A stretch of DNA of 20,879 bases from the NCBI RefSeq assembly GCF_937875265.1, contig NZ_CALLXM010000090.1, positions 1 through 20,879 on the forward strand, written 5' to 3'. Origin of the DNA: an uncultured Acetobacter sp. Its GTDB lineage: Bacteria; Pseudomonadota; Alphaproteobacteria; Acetobacterales; Acetobacteraceae. Position numbers and translations under genes: made by a program. Numbering within the stretch: the stretch's first letter is position 1; every line of letters starts with the position of its first letter. Positions 14,296 to 20,879 of this stretch are shown one piece after another. The notes below the pieces were generated by a model, which was given only the letters and a program-made list of their open reading frames with translations, did not search any database and was not told where the DNA came from.

Positions 14296-16211
14296 GGGGC
14301 ATCGCTTCCATCAAACCCAAGGGAGGACAGAGTGGCGGTAACTGCCCGCTGATTGATAACCGGCGGGGCCTGTTTGCTCAGGGCTTCCACATAAGACGCC
14401 AGAAGGTCATCCCCAGTGGATTGAGCCAGAGAAGATTTCAGGCGCTGAAAGGCAGCCAGATCGGCTGTTGGGTTGGGAGTGGAAACAGCCGTAACTGTTG
14501 CAACAACAAACTCCCCGGCATCTTCACCCATAACGGACTGACCAGCCTTCATGCGCGGCAGGAAGTTCATCAGTTCAGACGGGATAGCAGCGTTGGGGGC
14601 GGCTCTGGAGAACGTCAGGCCCTTCACAGCAGGTGCATCAGCCCCGGCAACATTGGCAACGCCACCTTTTTCCTGCGCTGCCGTGTAAAGGGCTGTTGCG
14701 CGTTCATTAGCGGCATGTCGGCGGGCATCCGTCTGCCACGCAGCCAGAACATTGGCCTTTGCCTGTTCAAACGTCAGCTGGGCTGCTGGGATAATGCTGT
14801 CCACTTCAACCGCATACCAGCTGTTGTCAGGCCCTTCCGTCAGGTTGGGTCTGGCGCCTTTCGTCTGCGCGAAAATCTGCTGCACAATGGCATCGCGAAC
14901 TTTACCCGTGGCGGGCAGCGGTGCAGGCGTACCGTCCTGTGTGTTGCCGCTGGCATCCAGCGTACCGGCTGCAGCGGCTGCGCCGATATCTGTCGGGATA
15001 GCATCAAGGCCGTTGCCAGCCATTGCGTCCTGTAACTGGCGGCTGCGTTCACCCACAACAGTGGGGGCTTTAGCGTCACGATACTGTTGAAGAATTTCTT
15101 TTTTTGCCACGTCATAAGGCGTGTCTTTGGGCGGAGTTACTTTTGTAACGCGGAGAACAACCCAGCCACCTTCAGACTTGAACGGCCCCTGAATCTGACC
15201 AATTGGCGCAGTAAAAACAGCTTTGCTCAGGCCTTCAGACGGGATGGTGGAGGGGCGTGCTCCCGGCATTTCAACAGATGCGCCAGATTTTGCAGCAGCC
15301 TGCACAGCGGCCCAGTCAGCACCTTTTATCCAGACGTCGGCAATCGTGCGGGCCTGTGCCTCATCCTGCATTGTTACAACCTGCACATCACGCGTTTCAG
15401 GTACGTGGTAGCGGTCGCTTTCTTCGTCGTAGACGCGCTTCAGGTCTTTTTCGTCAATGCTGATGGTATCGGCCACAGTGGCGGGAGACAGCACGACAAC
15501 GCGGGCATGCCGAAGTTCTGCTGTCCGGAAATTCCACATGTGGTTTGCGTAATAGCGCCGCAGAACGGCGTCATCCGGGGCTGCCGGGGTGGGCTGCTCC
15601 ATGAAGGGAATACGCAGCAGGTCAACCGTGCGCGTCTGTAGCCCGAAATCAGACAGGCGTTTTGCAATTATGTCAGACACGCCTGCTCCCTGCCCGATGG
15701 GTTGCAGCATGGTGCGGCTGATCAGGTCATCCCGTATCATGGTCAGGAAGCGCTGTTCCGGAATGTCACGCTCACGCAGGCGGGCGTTCAGAATATTCCG
15801 GTCAAACTGGCCGTTTGTCCCTTTGAAATAGGGCAGAGAGAAAACTTCATCCCGCACAGCCGAATCAGGCACAGATACTTTCAGCTTACGAGCGGCCTCA
15901 ATTAATTCAGCCTGGCCGATCAGCCGTTGCAGAACCTGATAGGCAATCTGCTGACGCATGGCGGGGGGCACCTGTGCGGGGTCTGACACACCCATCTGCT
16001 TGGCGATGGTCGGCATTTCCCCCTGAAGGGCCTGCCCCAGATCAGCCGAGCTGATGCGCTGCTGGCCAACTGTGGCCACCACATCAGTTTCCGTGCCCAT
16101 ATAACCGAGCACATCCCCTACTCCCCAGCCGATAAAGGCGAGGAAAATGACGATGGCGCAGATACGCCCAAGCCAGGATTCAACAAAAACGCGACGTAAA
16201 TAGGAAATCAT
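14292..16211 (-). CDS. ppiD: PpiD-like periplasmic folding protein (SurA_N / rotamase family)
   Basis: 639 residues from the ATG at 16211 (MISYLRRVFVESWLGR); this matches the usual alphaproteobacterial start, and longer frames upstream add non-family sequence. One transmembrane helix lies at about residues 17-36 (ICAIVIFLAFIGWGVGDVLG), so the bulk faces the periplasm. A SurA-like helical N-domain (VGQQRISSADLGQAL to LIGQAEL) follows, then a parvulin-type PPIC domain around residues 270-370 (ETRDVQVVTM through GGWVVLRVTKV), and a helical C-domain. PpiD proteins assist proteins emerging from the Sec translocon; catalytic prolyl isomerase activity is often weak. It heads the trpEGDC-moaC block by an ATGA overlap. 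A possible promoter is TGGTCA-17-TATGGT (16297-16269, minus). Confidence 0.9.
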   Translation of the reverse strand: MISYLRRVFVESWLGRICAIVIFLAFIGWGVGDVLGYMGTETDVVATVGQQRISSADLGQALQGEMPTIAKQMGVSDPAQVPPAMRQQIAYQVLQRLIGQAELIEAARKLKVSVPDSAVRDEVFSLPYFKGTNGQFDRNILNARLRERDIPEQRFLTMIRDDLISRTMLQPIGQGAGVSDIIAKRLSDFGLQTRTVDLLRIPFMEQPTPAAPDDAVLRRYYANHMWNFRTAELRHARVVVLSPATVADTISIDEKDLKRVYDEESDRYHVPETRDVQVVTMQDEAQARTIADVWIKGADWAAVQAAAKSGASVEMPGARPSTIPSEGLSKAVFTAPIGQIQGPFKSEGGWVVLRVTKVTPPKDTPYDVAKKEILQQYRDAKAPTVVGERSRQLQDAMAGNGLDAIPTDIGAAAAAGTLDASGNTQDGTPAPLPATGKVRDAIVQQIFAQTKGARPNLTEGPDNSWYAVEVDSIIPAAQLTFEQAKANVLAAWQTDARRHAANERATALYTAAQEKGGVANVAGADAPAVKGLTFSRAAPNAAIPSELMNFLPRMKAGQSVMGEDAGEFVVATVTAVSTPNPTADLAAFQRLKSSLAQSTGDDLLASYVEALSKQAPPVINQRAVTATLSSLGFDGSDAP

Positions 16212-16433
16212 GAACCCAAGGATCCGAAGGAGACAGAACACCATGCCACGGGCAAACCCGGGCACGGCACCATAAGTGGAGCCGCCGCTCTTGACCAGCC
16301 GTAACGCGTTGGTATGGACCGAAACACGCACACAGCATCTTGCCCCACAGGGCGAGTGTATGGTTTAGCCTGTTCCAACGGCCAGAGTGACGCAACGATG
16401 ATGCGGGCACAGGTAGCACGGAAGGACGAGAGT
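16212..16433. promoter_or_regulatory. Divergent intergenic region between ppiD and tpiA
   Basis: This 222-base gap must hold promoters for both directions, because ppiD-trp-moaC leaves on the minus strand and tpiA-secG on the plus strand. A weak minus-strand pair TGGTCA/TATGGT with 17-base spacing lies at 16297-16269. On the plus strand the TTGCCC at 16340 has no good -10 partner. The tpiA ribosome binding site GGAAGGA is clear at 16420-16426. No repressor site is recognisable. Confidence 0.45.
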
Positions 16434-17174
16434 ATGACCAGACAGATTATCGTCGGCAACTGGAAGATGAACGGCACTAGCCGTGATTCGCAGGCGCTTG
16501 TTGAAGCTCTGCTGGCGGGGCTTCCGGCGACTGTGCCAGATATTGTCACCTGCCCCCCCTTTACGCAGCTTGCTCTGCTGACGGACAAGCTGAAATCCTC
16601 TCCCATCGCTCTGGGGGCTCAGGACTGCCATAAGGATGCTTCTGGTGCGCATACGGGTGATATTTCTCCCGCTATGCTGACGGACCTTGGCGTCTCCTAC
16701 GTTATTCTGGGCCATTCCGAGCGACGGCAGGAACATGGTGAGCTGGATGAAACCGTGCGTGAGAAAGCTGTTGCAGCAACAAAAGCCGGTCTGACCCCTA
16801 TTGTTTGTATCGGTGAGACTGAAGATCAGCGCGAAAGCGGCGAGCATTTCGATACGCTGGGCTGGCAGATCAAAGGCTCCCTGCCCGACAATTTCTCCGG
16901 CATTCTGGCCTATGAGCCTATCTGGGCCATTGGCACAGGCCGCGCTGCGACAGAGGAAGAAATTGCCGAAACCATGAAGTTCCTGCGTGAAGAACTGGTC
17001 CGCCAGTTTGGCGAGGCTGGCAAAACCGTCAAGATTCTGTATGGTGGCTCCGTTAACGCCAAGAATGCAGCTTCCATTCTGTCGATTGCAGATGTAGCAG
17101 GTGCCCTTGTAGGGGGTGCCAGCCTGAATGCAGAGGCATTCCTTTCCATTATCGGCGCGGCTTCTGCTGCCTGA
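16434..17174 (+). CDS. tpiA: Triose-phosphate isomerase
   Basis: 246 residues from the ATG at 16434, preceded by GGAAGGA. The frame is open 120 bases further upstream, but the NWKMNG motif sits at the normal distance from this start. The enzyme interconverts dihydroxyacetone phosphate and glyceraldehyde 3-phosphate in the cytoplasm. Catalytic elements: NWKMNG (Asn and Lys), ILGHSERR (His94), AYEPIWAIGTG (Glu161 and the flexible loop 6) and the phosphate-binding YGGSVN and LVGGASL. It is followed by secG after 26 bases. Confidence 0.97.
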   Translation: MTRQIIVGNWKMNGTSRDSQALVEALLAGLPATVPDIVTCPPFTQLALLTDKLKSSPIALGAQDCHKDASGAHTGDISPAMLTDLGVSYVILGHSERRQEHGELDETVREKAVAATKAGLTPIVCIGETEDQRESGEHFDTLGWQIKGSLPDNFSGILAYEPIWAIGTGRAATEEEIAETMKFLREELVRQFGEAGKTVKILYGGSVNAKNAASILSIADVAGALVGGASLNAEAFLSIIGAASAA

Positions 17175-17200
17175 TTTCCGCATTTTATCGGGAACTCGAC

Positions 17201-17539
17201 ATGACTACAGCCCTGCTGATTCTGCATTTTTGCGTGACCATAGCCCTGATTGGCACTGTGCTGATCCAGCGCAGTGAAGGGGGCGGCCTCGGCATTGGCA
17301 GCAGTCAGGGCATGGGGGCATTTATGTCCGGCCGTGGCACAGCTAACCTGCTGACGCGCACCACGGGCGTCCTTGCCGGGCTGTTCATGCTGCTTTCTCT
17401 GGCGCTTGCGATTCTGAACCGGGGTTCTTCCACAGGTGCTGGCCATGATATTCTGGCTCAGCCTCCTGCCCCTGCGGCAATTACCGCACCTGTTCAGCCT
17501 GCTGCACCGCCGGCCGCTCCGGCTCCGTCCAAACAGTAA
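17201..17539 (+). CDS. secG: Preprotein translocase subunit SecG
   Basis: 112 residues with two transmembrane segments: about 4-22 (ALLILHFCVTIALIGTVLI) and about 53-71 (TTGVLAGLFMLLSLALAIL). Between them is the conserved QRSEGGGLGIGSSQGMGAFMSGRGTANLLTR segment, which identifies SecG. The C-terminal 35 residues are Ala/Pro-rich, as in many alphaproteobacterial SecG proteins. It works with SecYE in the inner membrane. A hairpin with a T-run follows the stop. Confidence 0.94.
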   Translation: MTTALLILHFCVTIALIGTVLIQRSEGGGLGIGSSQGMGAFMSGRGTANLLTRTTGVLAGLFMLLSLALAILNRGSSTGAGHDILAQPPAPAAITAPVQPAAPPAAPAPSKQ

Positions 17540-17544
17540 CATGT

Positions 17545-17595
17545 TTTTGTCTCTCTCCCTTCTTCCAGAAGCTGGAGAGAGAAAGAGTGTTTTTT
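17545..17595 (+). terminator. Intrinsic terminator or attenuator between secG and pyrG
   Basis: The core stem TCTCTCTCC (17550-17558) pairs with GGAGAGAGA (17574-17582), capped by CTTC-TTCCA-GAAG and extended outward with A-U and G-U pairs to 17545/17587. TGTTTTTT follows (17588-17595). Since pyrG lies only 82 bases beyond and no clear promoter is visible between them, partial read-through (attenuation) is possible. Confidence 0.7.
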
Positions 17596-17630
17596 CCTCT
17601 GCGCTTGCGTAAAGCTGCGGAGGAATTTCT

Positions 17631-17666
17631 GTGTCCATCTTTACCCACCCGGCTTTGTCCGTGTAG
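17631..17666 (+). CDS. Possible 11-codon leader ORF upstream of pyrG
   Basis: GGAGGA at 17619-17624, the strongest ribosome binding site in this stretch, lies 6 bases before a GTG at 17631 that opens an 11-codon frame (MSIFTHPALSV) ending in TAG at 17664-17666. The stop overlaps the AGGAAG that serves pyrG, whose ATG is at 17678 in another frame. The arrangement is what translational coupling or a leader peptide would look like. At this length coding cannot be shown from one sequence, and chance remains possible. Confidence 0.3.
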   Translation: MSIFTHPALSV

Positions 17667-17677
17667 GAAGTCTGTTC

Positions 17678-19309
17678 ATGACCCGTTTCGTATTTATCAC
17701 CGGCGGTGTGGTGTCCTCCCTCGGGAAAGGCATTGCTTCAGCGGCTCTCGCTGCACTCCTGCAGGCGCGTGGCTATAAAGTCCGCTTGCGCAAGCTTGAT
17801 CCTTACCTGAACGTCGACCCCGGTACCATGAGCCCGTATCAGCACGGGGAAGTTTTTGTGACCGACGATGGGGCTGAAACAGACCTTGATCTGGGCCACT
17901 ACGAACGGTTTACCGGCGTCAACGCCACCAAGCAGGACAACACCACAACCGGCAAGATCTACTCCGATGTCATCGCACGGGAACGTCGTGGTGATTATCT
18001 GGGTGCAACGGTACAGGTCATTCCCCACATTACCGATGCCATTAAAGACATTGTGGTCGCGAATACGGACGATGTGGATTTCGTGCTGGTCGAAATTGGC
18101 GGCACGGTTGGTGATATTGAAAGCCTTCCGTTCCTTGAAGCCATTCGTCAGCTGCGGAACGACCTCGGTCCGGACCAGACCATGGTTGTGCATCTCACGT
18201 TGCTGCCCTGGATTCCGTCTGCTGGTGAGCTGAAGACCAAGCCGACACAGCATTCCGTTAAGGAATTGCAGAATGTTGGTATTCAGCCGCAGATTCTGCT
18301 TTGCCGGTGTGACCGCGCGATTCCAGACACAGAACGCCGCAAGATTGCTAACTTCTGTAACGTTCGCCCTGAAGCCGTCATTGCTGCACGGGATGTGGAC
18401 ACCATTTATTCCTGCCCCCTCGCCTATCATGCTGAAGGCATGGATACTGAGGTTCTGCGGTATTTTGGTCTCCCCCATGCCGAAGAGCCAGATCTGTCCG
18501 GCTGGGAAAAAATTGTGGATGCCATCCGCCGCCCGGATGGTGATGTCCGCATTGCGGTGGTCGGTAAATACACGGCCCTGCTCGACAGCTATAAGTCTCT
18601 GAACGAGGCTCTTCTGCATGGTGGCATTGCACACCGTGCGAAAGTGAAGCTGGACTGGGTGGAAGCGGAAATACTTGAAGAGTCTGAGGAGGCTCTGGAG
18701 CGCCTTTCCAATGCGCATGGTATTCTTGTGCCCGGTGGGTTTGGCGAGCGTGGCTCCAAAGGTAAAATTGCAGCTGTGCGATTTGCCCGTGAGCGCGGCA
18801 TCCCATTTTTTGGGATCTGCTTCGGGATGCAGATGGCCGTTGTTGAATGCGCCCGAAATCTTGCCGGCTTGCCTAAAGCGTCTTCCACAGAATTTGGGCA
18901 GACGGACGAGCCGCTAGTTGGCCTGATGACGGAATGGGCACAGGGCAATGAGCGCCTGCGGCGTAGCGAAGGCGGAGAACTGGGCGGCACCATGCGGCTC
19001 GGGGCTTACCCGGCAAAGCTGGAAGCAGGCTCGCGCGCTGAAGCGATTTACGGCACAGCAGATATCCATGAGCGGCACCGACATCGATACGAAGTGAATA
19101 TCCACTATAAAGATCGCCTTGAAAAAGCCGGACTGAAGTTCTCAGGTTTGTCTCCTGATGGCATTCTGCCGGAAGTGATCGAGTATCCGGACCACCCCTG
19201 GTTTGTGGCAGTGCAGTATCATCCGGAACTGAAGTCCCGTCCCTTTGCACCACATCCGCTGTTTTCCGGTTTTGTAGGTGCCGCACTTGAAAAGGCCCGC
19301 CGTGCATGA
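17678..19309 (+). CDS. pyrG: CTP synthase
   Basis: 543 residues, normal full length. The N-terminal synthetase domain starts with FVFITGGVVSSLGKGI (P-loop-like) and continues with RKLDPYLNVDPGTMSPYQHGEVFVTDDGAETDLDLGHYERF and EIGGTVGDIES. The C-terminal glutaminase has the nucleophile Cys381 in FFGICFGMQ and the YHPELKSRP motif with the His and Glu. The enzyme makes CTP from UTP, ATP and glutamine. AGGAAG lies 7 bases before the ATG. The end overlaps kdsA by ATGA. A hairpin and a short possible leader ORF lie upstream. Confidence 0.98.
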   Translation: MTRFVFITGGVVSSLGKGIASAALAALLQARGYKVRLRKLDPYLNVDPGTMSPYQHGEVFVTDDGAETDLDLGHYERFTGVNATKQDNTTTGKIYSDVIARERRGDYLGATVQVIPHITDAIKDIVVANTDDVDFVLVEIGGTVGDIESLPFLEAIRQLRNDLGPDQTMVVHLTLLPWIPSAGELKTKPTQHSVKELQNVGIQPQILLCRCDRAIPDTERRKIANFCNVRPEAVIAARDVDTIYSCPLAYHAEGMDTEVLRYFGLPHAEEPDLSGWEKIVDAIRRPDGDVRIAVVGKYTALLDSYKSLNEALLHGGIAHRAKVKLDWVEAEILEESEEALERLSNAHGILVPGGFGERGSKGKIAAVRFARERGIPFFGICFGMQMAVVECARNLAGLPKASSTEFGQTDEPLVGLMTEWAQGNERLRRSEGGELGGTMRLGAYPAKLEAGSRAEAIYGTADIHERHRHRYEVNIHYKDRLEKAGLKFSGLSPDGILPEVIEYPDHPWFVAVQYHPELKSRPFAPHPLFSGFVGAALEKARRA

Positions 19310-20139
19310 CGCAAGCAGCAGTACATAATTTTCAGTTCCAGTCCCTGACTGTCGGCAATGATCAGCCTTTTGTGCTCATTGCCGGCCCATGTCAGATTGA
19401 ATCTGCGGCGCATGCCATGGAAACGGCTATCGCGCTGAAAGAACTATGTGCTGCGGCCAATATCGGGCTGATTTATAAAAGTTCGTTTGATAAAGCGAAC
19501 CGCACAAGCCTTTCTAGTGCTCGTGGTATTGGTATGAAAGACGGTCTGGCCATTCTGGCGGATATCCGGAGCAGCCTGAATATTCCAGTGTTGACGGATG
19601 TTCATGCACCGGAGCAGTGCGCTCCGGTAGCTGAAGCCGTTGATGTTCTGCAAATCCCGGCCTTTCTCAGCAGACAGACAGATTTGCTCTTGGCTGCGGG
19701 TGAGACTGGGGCTGCGATCAACGTCAAAAAAGGCCAGTTTCTGGCCCCGTGGGACATGCAGCATGTTGCGGCTAAAATCGCGTCTACCGGCAATCATCGC
19801 ATCATGCTGTGTGAACGCGGAACCAGCTTTGGCTATAACACGCTGATTAATGACATGCGTGGTCTGCCTATTATGGCACAGACGGGATATCCGGTTGTGT
19901 ATGATGCCACACACTCTGTGCAGCAGCCGGGTGGCTTGGGTGGCTCTTCTGGCGGTCAGAGAGAGTTTGCCCCTATCCTTTCTCGTGCTGCTCTGGCAGT
20001 CGGTGTGGCAGCCTTGTTTATCGAAACGCATGAAGATCCTGATCGCGCTCCGAGTGATGGCCCGAACATGCTGCCAATCAAAACGCTTCCGGCACTGCTG
20101 AAGCAGTTTCGTGAGATCGATCAGCTTATTAAAAAGTAG
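19306..20139 (+). CDS. kdsA: 3-deoxy-D-manno-octulosonate 8-phosphate synthase (metal-dependent type predicted)
   Basis: 277 residues. KdsA condenses phosphoenolpyruvate with arabinose 5-phosphate, the committed step to Kdo in LPS. Motifs: LIAGPCQIES, YKSSFDKANRTS, VLTDVHAPEQ, LQIPAFLSRQTDLL, AAINVKKGQFLAPWDM, CERGTSFGYNTLI and VYDATHSVQQPGG. Four potential metal ligands, Cys29, His203, Glu240 and Asp251, have the same spacing as Cys11, His185, Glu222 and Asp233 of the Aquifex enzyme, whereas the E. coli metal-independent enzyme has Asn in place of the Cys. It is translationally coupled to pyrG by an ATGA overlap and followed by a terminator. Confidence 0.97.
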   Translation: MTQAAVHNFQFQSLTVGNDQPFVLIAGPCQIESAAHAMETAIALKELCAAANIGLIYKSSFDKANRTSLSSARGIGMKDGLAILADIRSSLNIPVLTDVHAPEQCAPVAEAVDVLQIPAFLSRQTDLLLAAGETGAAINVKKGQFLAPWDMQHVAAKIASTGNHRIMLCERGTSFGYNTLINDMRGLPIMAQTGYPVVYDATHSVQQPGGLGGSSGGQREFAPILSRAALAVGVAALFIETHEDPDRAPSDGPNMLPIKTLPALLKQFREIDQLIKK

Positions 20140-20169
20140 CGTTCGCGCTTCCATGTATCAGGCATGTTT

Positions 20170-20213
20170 AAAAGCGGAAAGTAGGTTCACCAGAACCAGC
20201 TTTTCGTTTTTTT
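20170..20213 (+). terminator. Intrinsic terminator of the pyrG-kdsA transcript
   Basis: GGTTC-ACCA-GAACC (20184-20197) forms the inner stem, AAAAGC (20170-20175) pairs with GCTTTT (20199-20204) outside it across an asymmetric bulge, and a run of seven T follows at 20207-20213. It starts 30 bases after the kdsA stop. Confidence 0.75.
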
Positions 20214-20484
20214 ATTGATGGGGTTTCAATATGAGCTGACTGGCTGTTTACCAGCTGCCATCGGTGTTTTTCCTAAAGCTTTCTCAAGCCAGCTTAAATC
20301 ATAAAATCTTCTTGCTCATCGATATCCAGGAAGGATGTAACCGCAAGATATGGCGTGGAACGGGCCCAATAGTTCGCCCTCACCTTCACCCTTTTCTGGC
20401 ACAGACTGTATTGCTGCATGAGGTCAAGCGGGACATATCCCTATATCTGTCGCCGAATGTGGAAAGAATTTTTTCAAAGATCAT
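20214..20484. other. Intergenic stretch between two inward-facing terminators, no recognised content
   Basis: Together with the flanking terminators this makes a 404-base gap without a convincing gene. A 92-codon frame from a GTG at 20264 to 20542 has no ribosome binding site or recognisable domain and runs through the gyrB terminator hairpin, so it is not called. No tRNA, riboswitch or clear promoter was recognised. The GGGC...GCCC pair near 20360-20385 is too weak to call a structure. It could be decayed sequence or hold an unrecognised small RNA. Confidence 0.4.
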
Positions 20485-20513
20485 AAAAAAATTGGGAGCC
20501 ACAGAGGGCTCCC
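20485..20513 (-). terminator. Intrinsic terminator of gyrB
   Basis: Read on the minus strand, GGGAGCC-CTCTGT-GGCTCCC (20513-20494) is a perfect 7-bp GC-rich hairpin followed by AATTTTTTT. It lies about 30 bases beyond the gyrB stop, in the correct orientation. Confidence 0.9.
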
Positions 20514-20543
20514 ATAACAATGTGGAAGTTGAAAACTGGTAAC

Positions 20544-20879
20544 TTAAACGTCCAGATTGGCGACTTTCAGAGCATTCCCGACAATAAAGTCACGACGCGG
20601 CTCAACCACATCGCCCATCAGGGTTGTGAACACCTGCCCGGCTTCTTCAACATCGCCCACTCTAACCTGAAGTAGGGTGCGCATGGCCGGGTCCAGCGTG
20701 GTTTCCCACAGCTGTTCATCGTTCATTTCACCCAGCCCTTTAAAGCGGTTAATGGCCAGACCGCGCCGCCCCTGTGCAAGCAGGCGCGTATACAGTTCAG
20801 ATGGCCCCTTCAGCGGTAGCTCGCTGGTTTCCAGGCGCAGAGTGACGCCATTGCTAAACTCACGCACCAGACGATCCAG
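20544..20879 (-). CDS. gyrB: DNA gyrase subunit B, C-terminal part (truncated by window edge)
   Basis: The frame is open to the last base of the window, so 111 residues of the C-terminus are visible and the ATPase and most of the TOPRIM regions lie outside. The sequence RFKGLGEMNDEQLWETTLDPAMRTLLQV followed by FTTLMGDVVEPRRDFI and the terminal NALKVANLDV is the typical GyrB ending; ParE proteins share the first part but lack the MGDxVEPRR...ANLD tail. GyrB drives ATP-dependent negative supercoiling with GyrA. It converges on kdsA across the terminator-bounded gap. Confidence 0.96.
   Translation of the reverse strand: MDRLVREFSNGVTLRLETSELPLKGPSELYTRLLAQGRRGLAINRFKGLGEMNDEQLWETTLDPAMRTLLQVRVGDVEEAGQVFTTLMGDVVEPRRDFIVGNALKVANLDV

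Noticed and set aside
14238..15035. 265-codon antisense ORF across ppiD and trpE
   Set aside because: No family features and no upstream signals; the opposite frames encode clear proteins.
16212..16331. 40-residue N-terminal extension of PpiD
   Set aside because: The family normally begins a few residues before the transmembrane helix, as the ATG at 16211 does; the extension would also occupy the divergent promoter region.
17738..18718. 326-codon antisense ORF across pyrG
   Set aside because: It lies wholly within pyrG on the opposite strand, has no family features, and is expected as a shadow of a GC-rich conserved gene.
20264..20542. 92-codon ORF on the plus strand in the kdsA-gyrB gap
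   Set aside because: It starts with GTG without a ribosome binding site, has no recognisable domain, and its 3' part is the gyrB terminator hairpin.
1..20879. CRISPR arrays, insertion sequences, phage, toxin-antitoxin or defence modules
   Set aside because: No spaced direct repeats, transposase, integrase or defence motifs were seen. The RatA-like protein at 2864-3340 is a single START-domain gene in a metabolic operon, with no adjacent antitoxin recognised.

Overview
The window looks like ordinary housekeeping chromosome from an alphaproteobacterium, most likely an acetic acid bacterium (Acetobacteraceae, Acetobacter-like). The basis is mixed. Seen directly: the E1-beta subunit of pyruvate dehydrogenase carries an N-terminal lipoyl domain, the gene blocks pdhA-pdhB-pdhC-lpd-lipA-coq10/ratA, ppiD-trpEGDC-moaC and tpiA-secG-pyrG-kdsA occur together, and GC content is moderately high. 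The genus is inferred from memory and was not tested by a search. No mobile element, CRISPR array, rRNA or tRNA gene, phage gene or defence gene was seen.

Layout. 1-2200 (+): the 3' part of a soluble lytic transglycosylase gene, then pgpA and pncC, tightly packed, ending at a bidirectional hairpin terminator (2214-2256). 2297-2722 (-): a small Sec-exported Ala/Pro-rich protein with a His/Cys cluster at its mature N-terminus, with its own promoter and a perfect hairpin in its leader. 2864-9508 (-): pdhA-pdhB-pdhC-lpdA-lipA-ratA, coding for the complete pyruvate dehydrogenase complex, the lipoyl synthase that supplies its cofactor, and a START-fold Coq10/RatA protein. 9636-16211 (-): ppiD-trpE-trpG-trpD-trpC-moaC, where most junctions overlap or nearly touch, so translation is probably coupled. 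16212-16433: a divergent intergenic region. 16434-20139 (+): tpiA-secG, a terminator or attenuator hairpin, a possible 11-codon leader ORF, then pyrG-kdsA overlapping by ATGA. 20140-20543: a gap bounded by two inward-facing terminators. 20544-20879 (-): the 3' end of gyrB.

How the genes work together. The pdh block turns pyruvate into acetyl-CoA, and LipA makes the lipoyl groups carried by both PdhB and PdhC. The trp block makes anthranilate and carries it to indole-3-glycerol phosphate; trpF, trpA and trpB are not in the window. TpiA, SecG, PyrG and KdsA serve central carbon metabolism, protein export, CTP synthesis and LPS synthesis.

I found no clearly new multi-gene system. The observations most worth a second look are the short ORF and hairpin in front of pyrG, the exported His/Cys-rich protein with its structured leader, the 22-bp dyad between lpdA and lipA, and the insulated gap between kdsA and gyrB. 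Several start codons were moved inward from the longest possible ORF; the reason is given in each entry.
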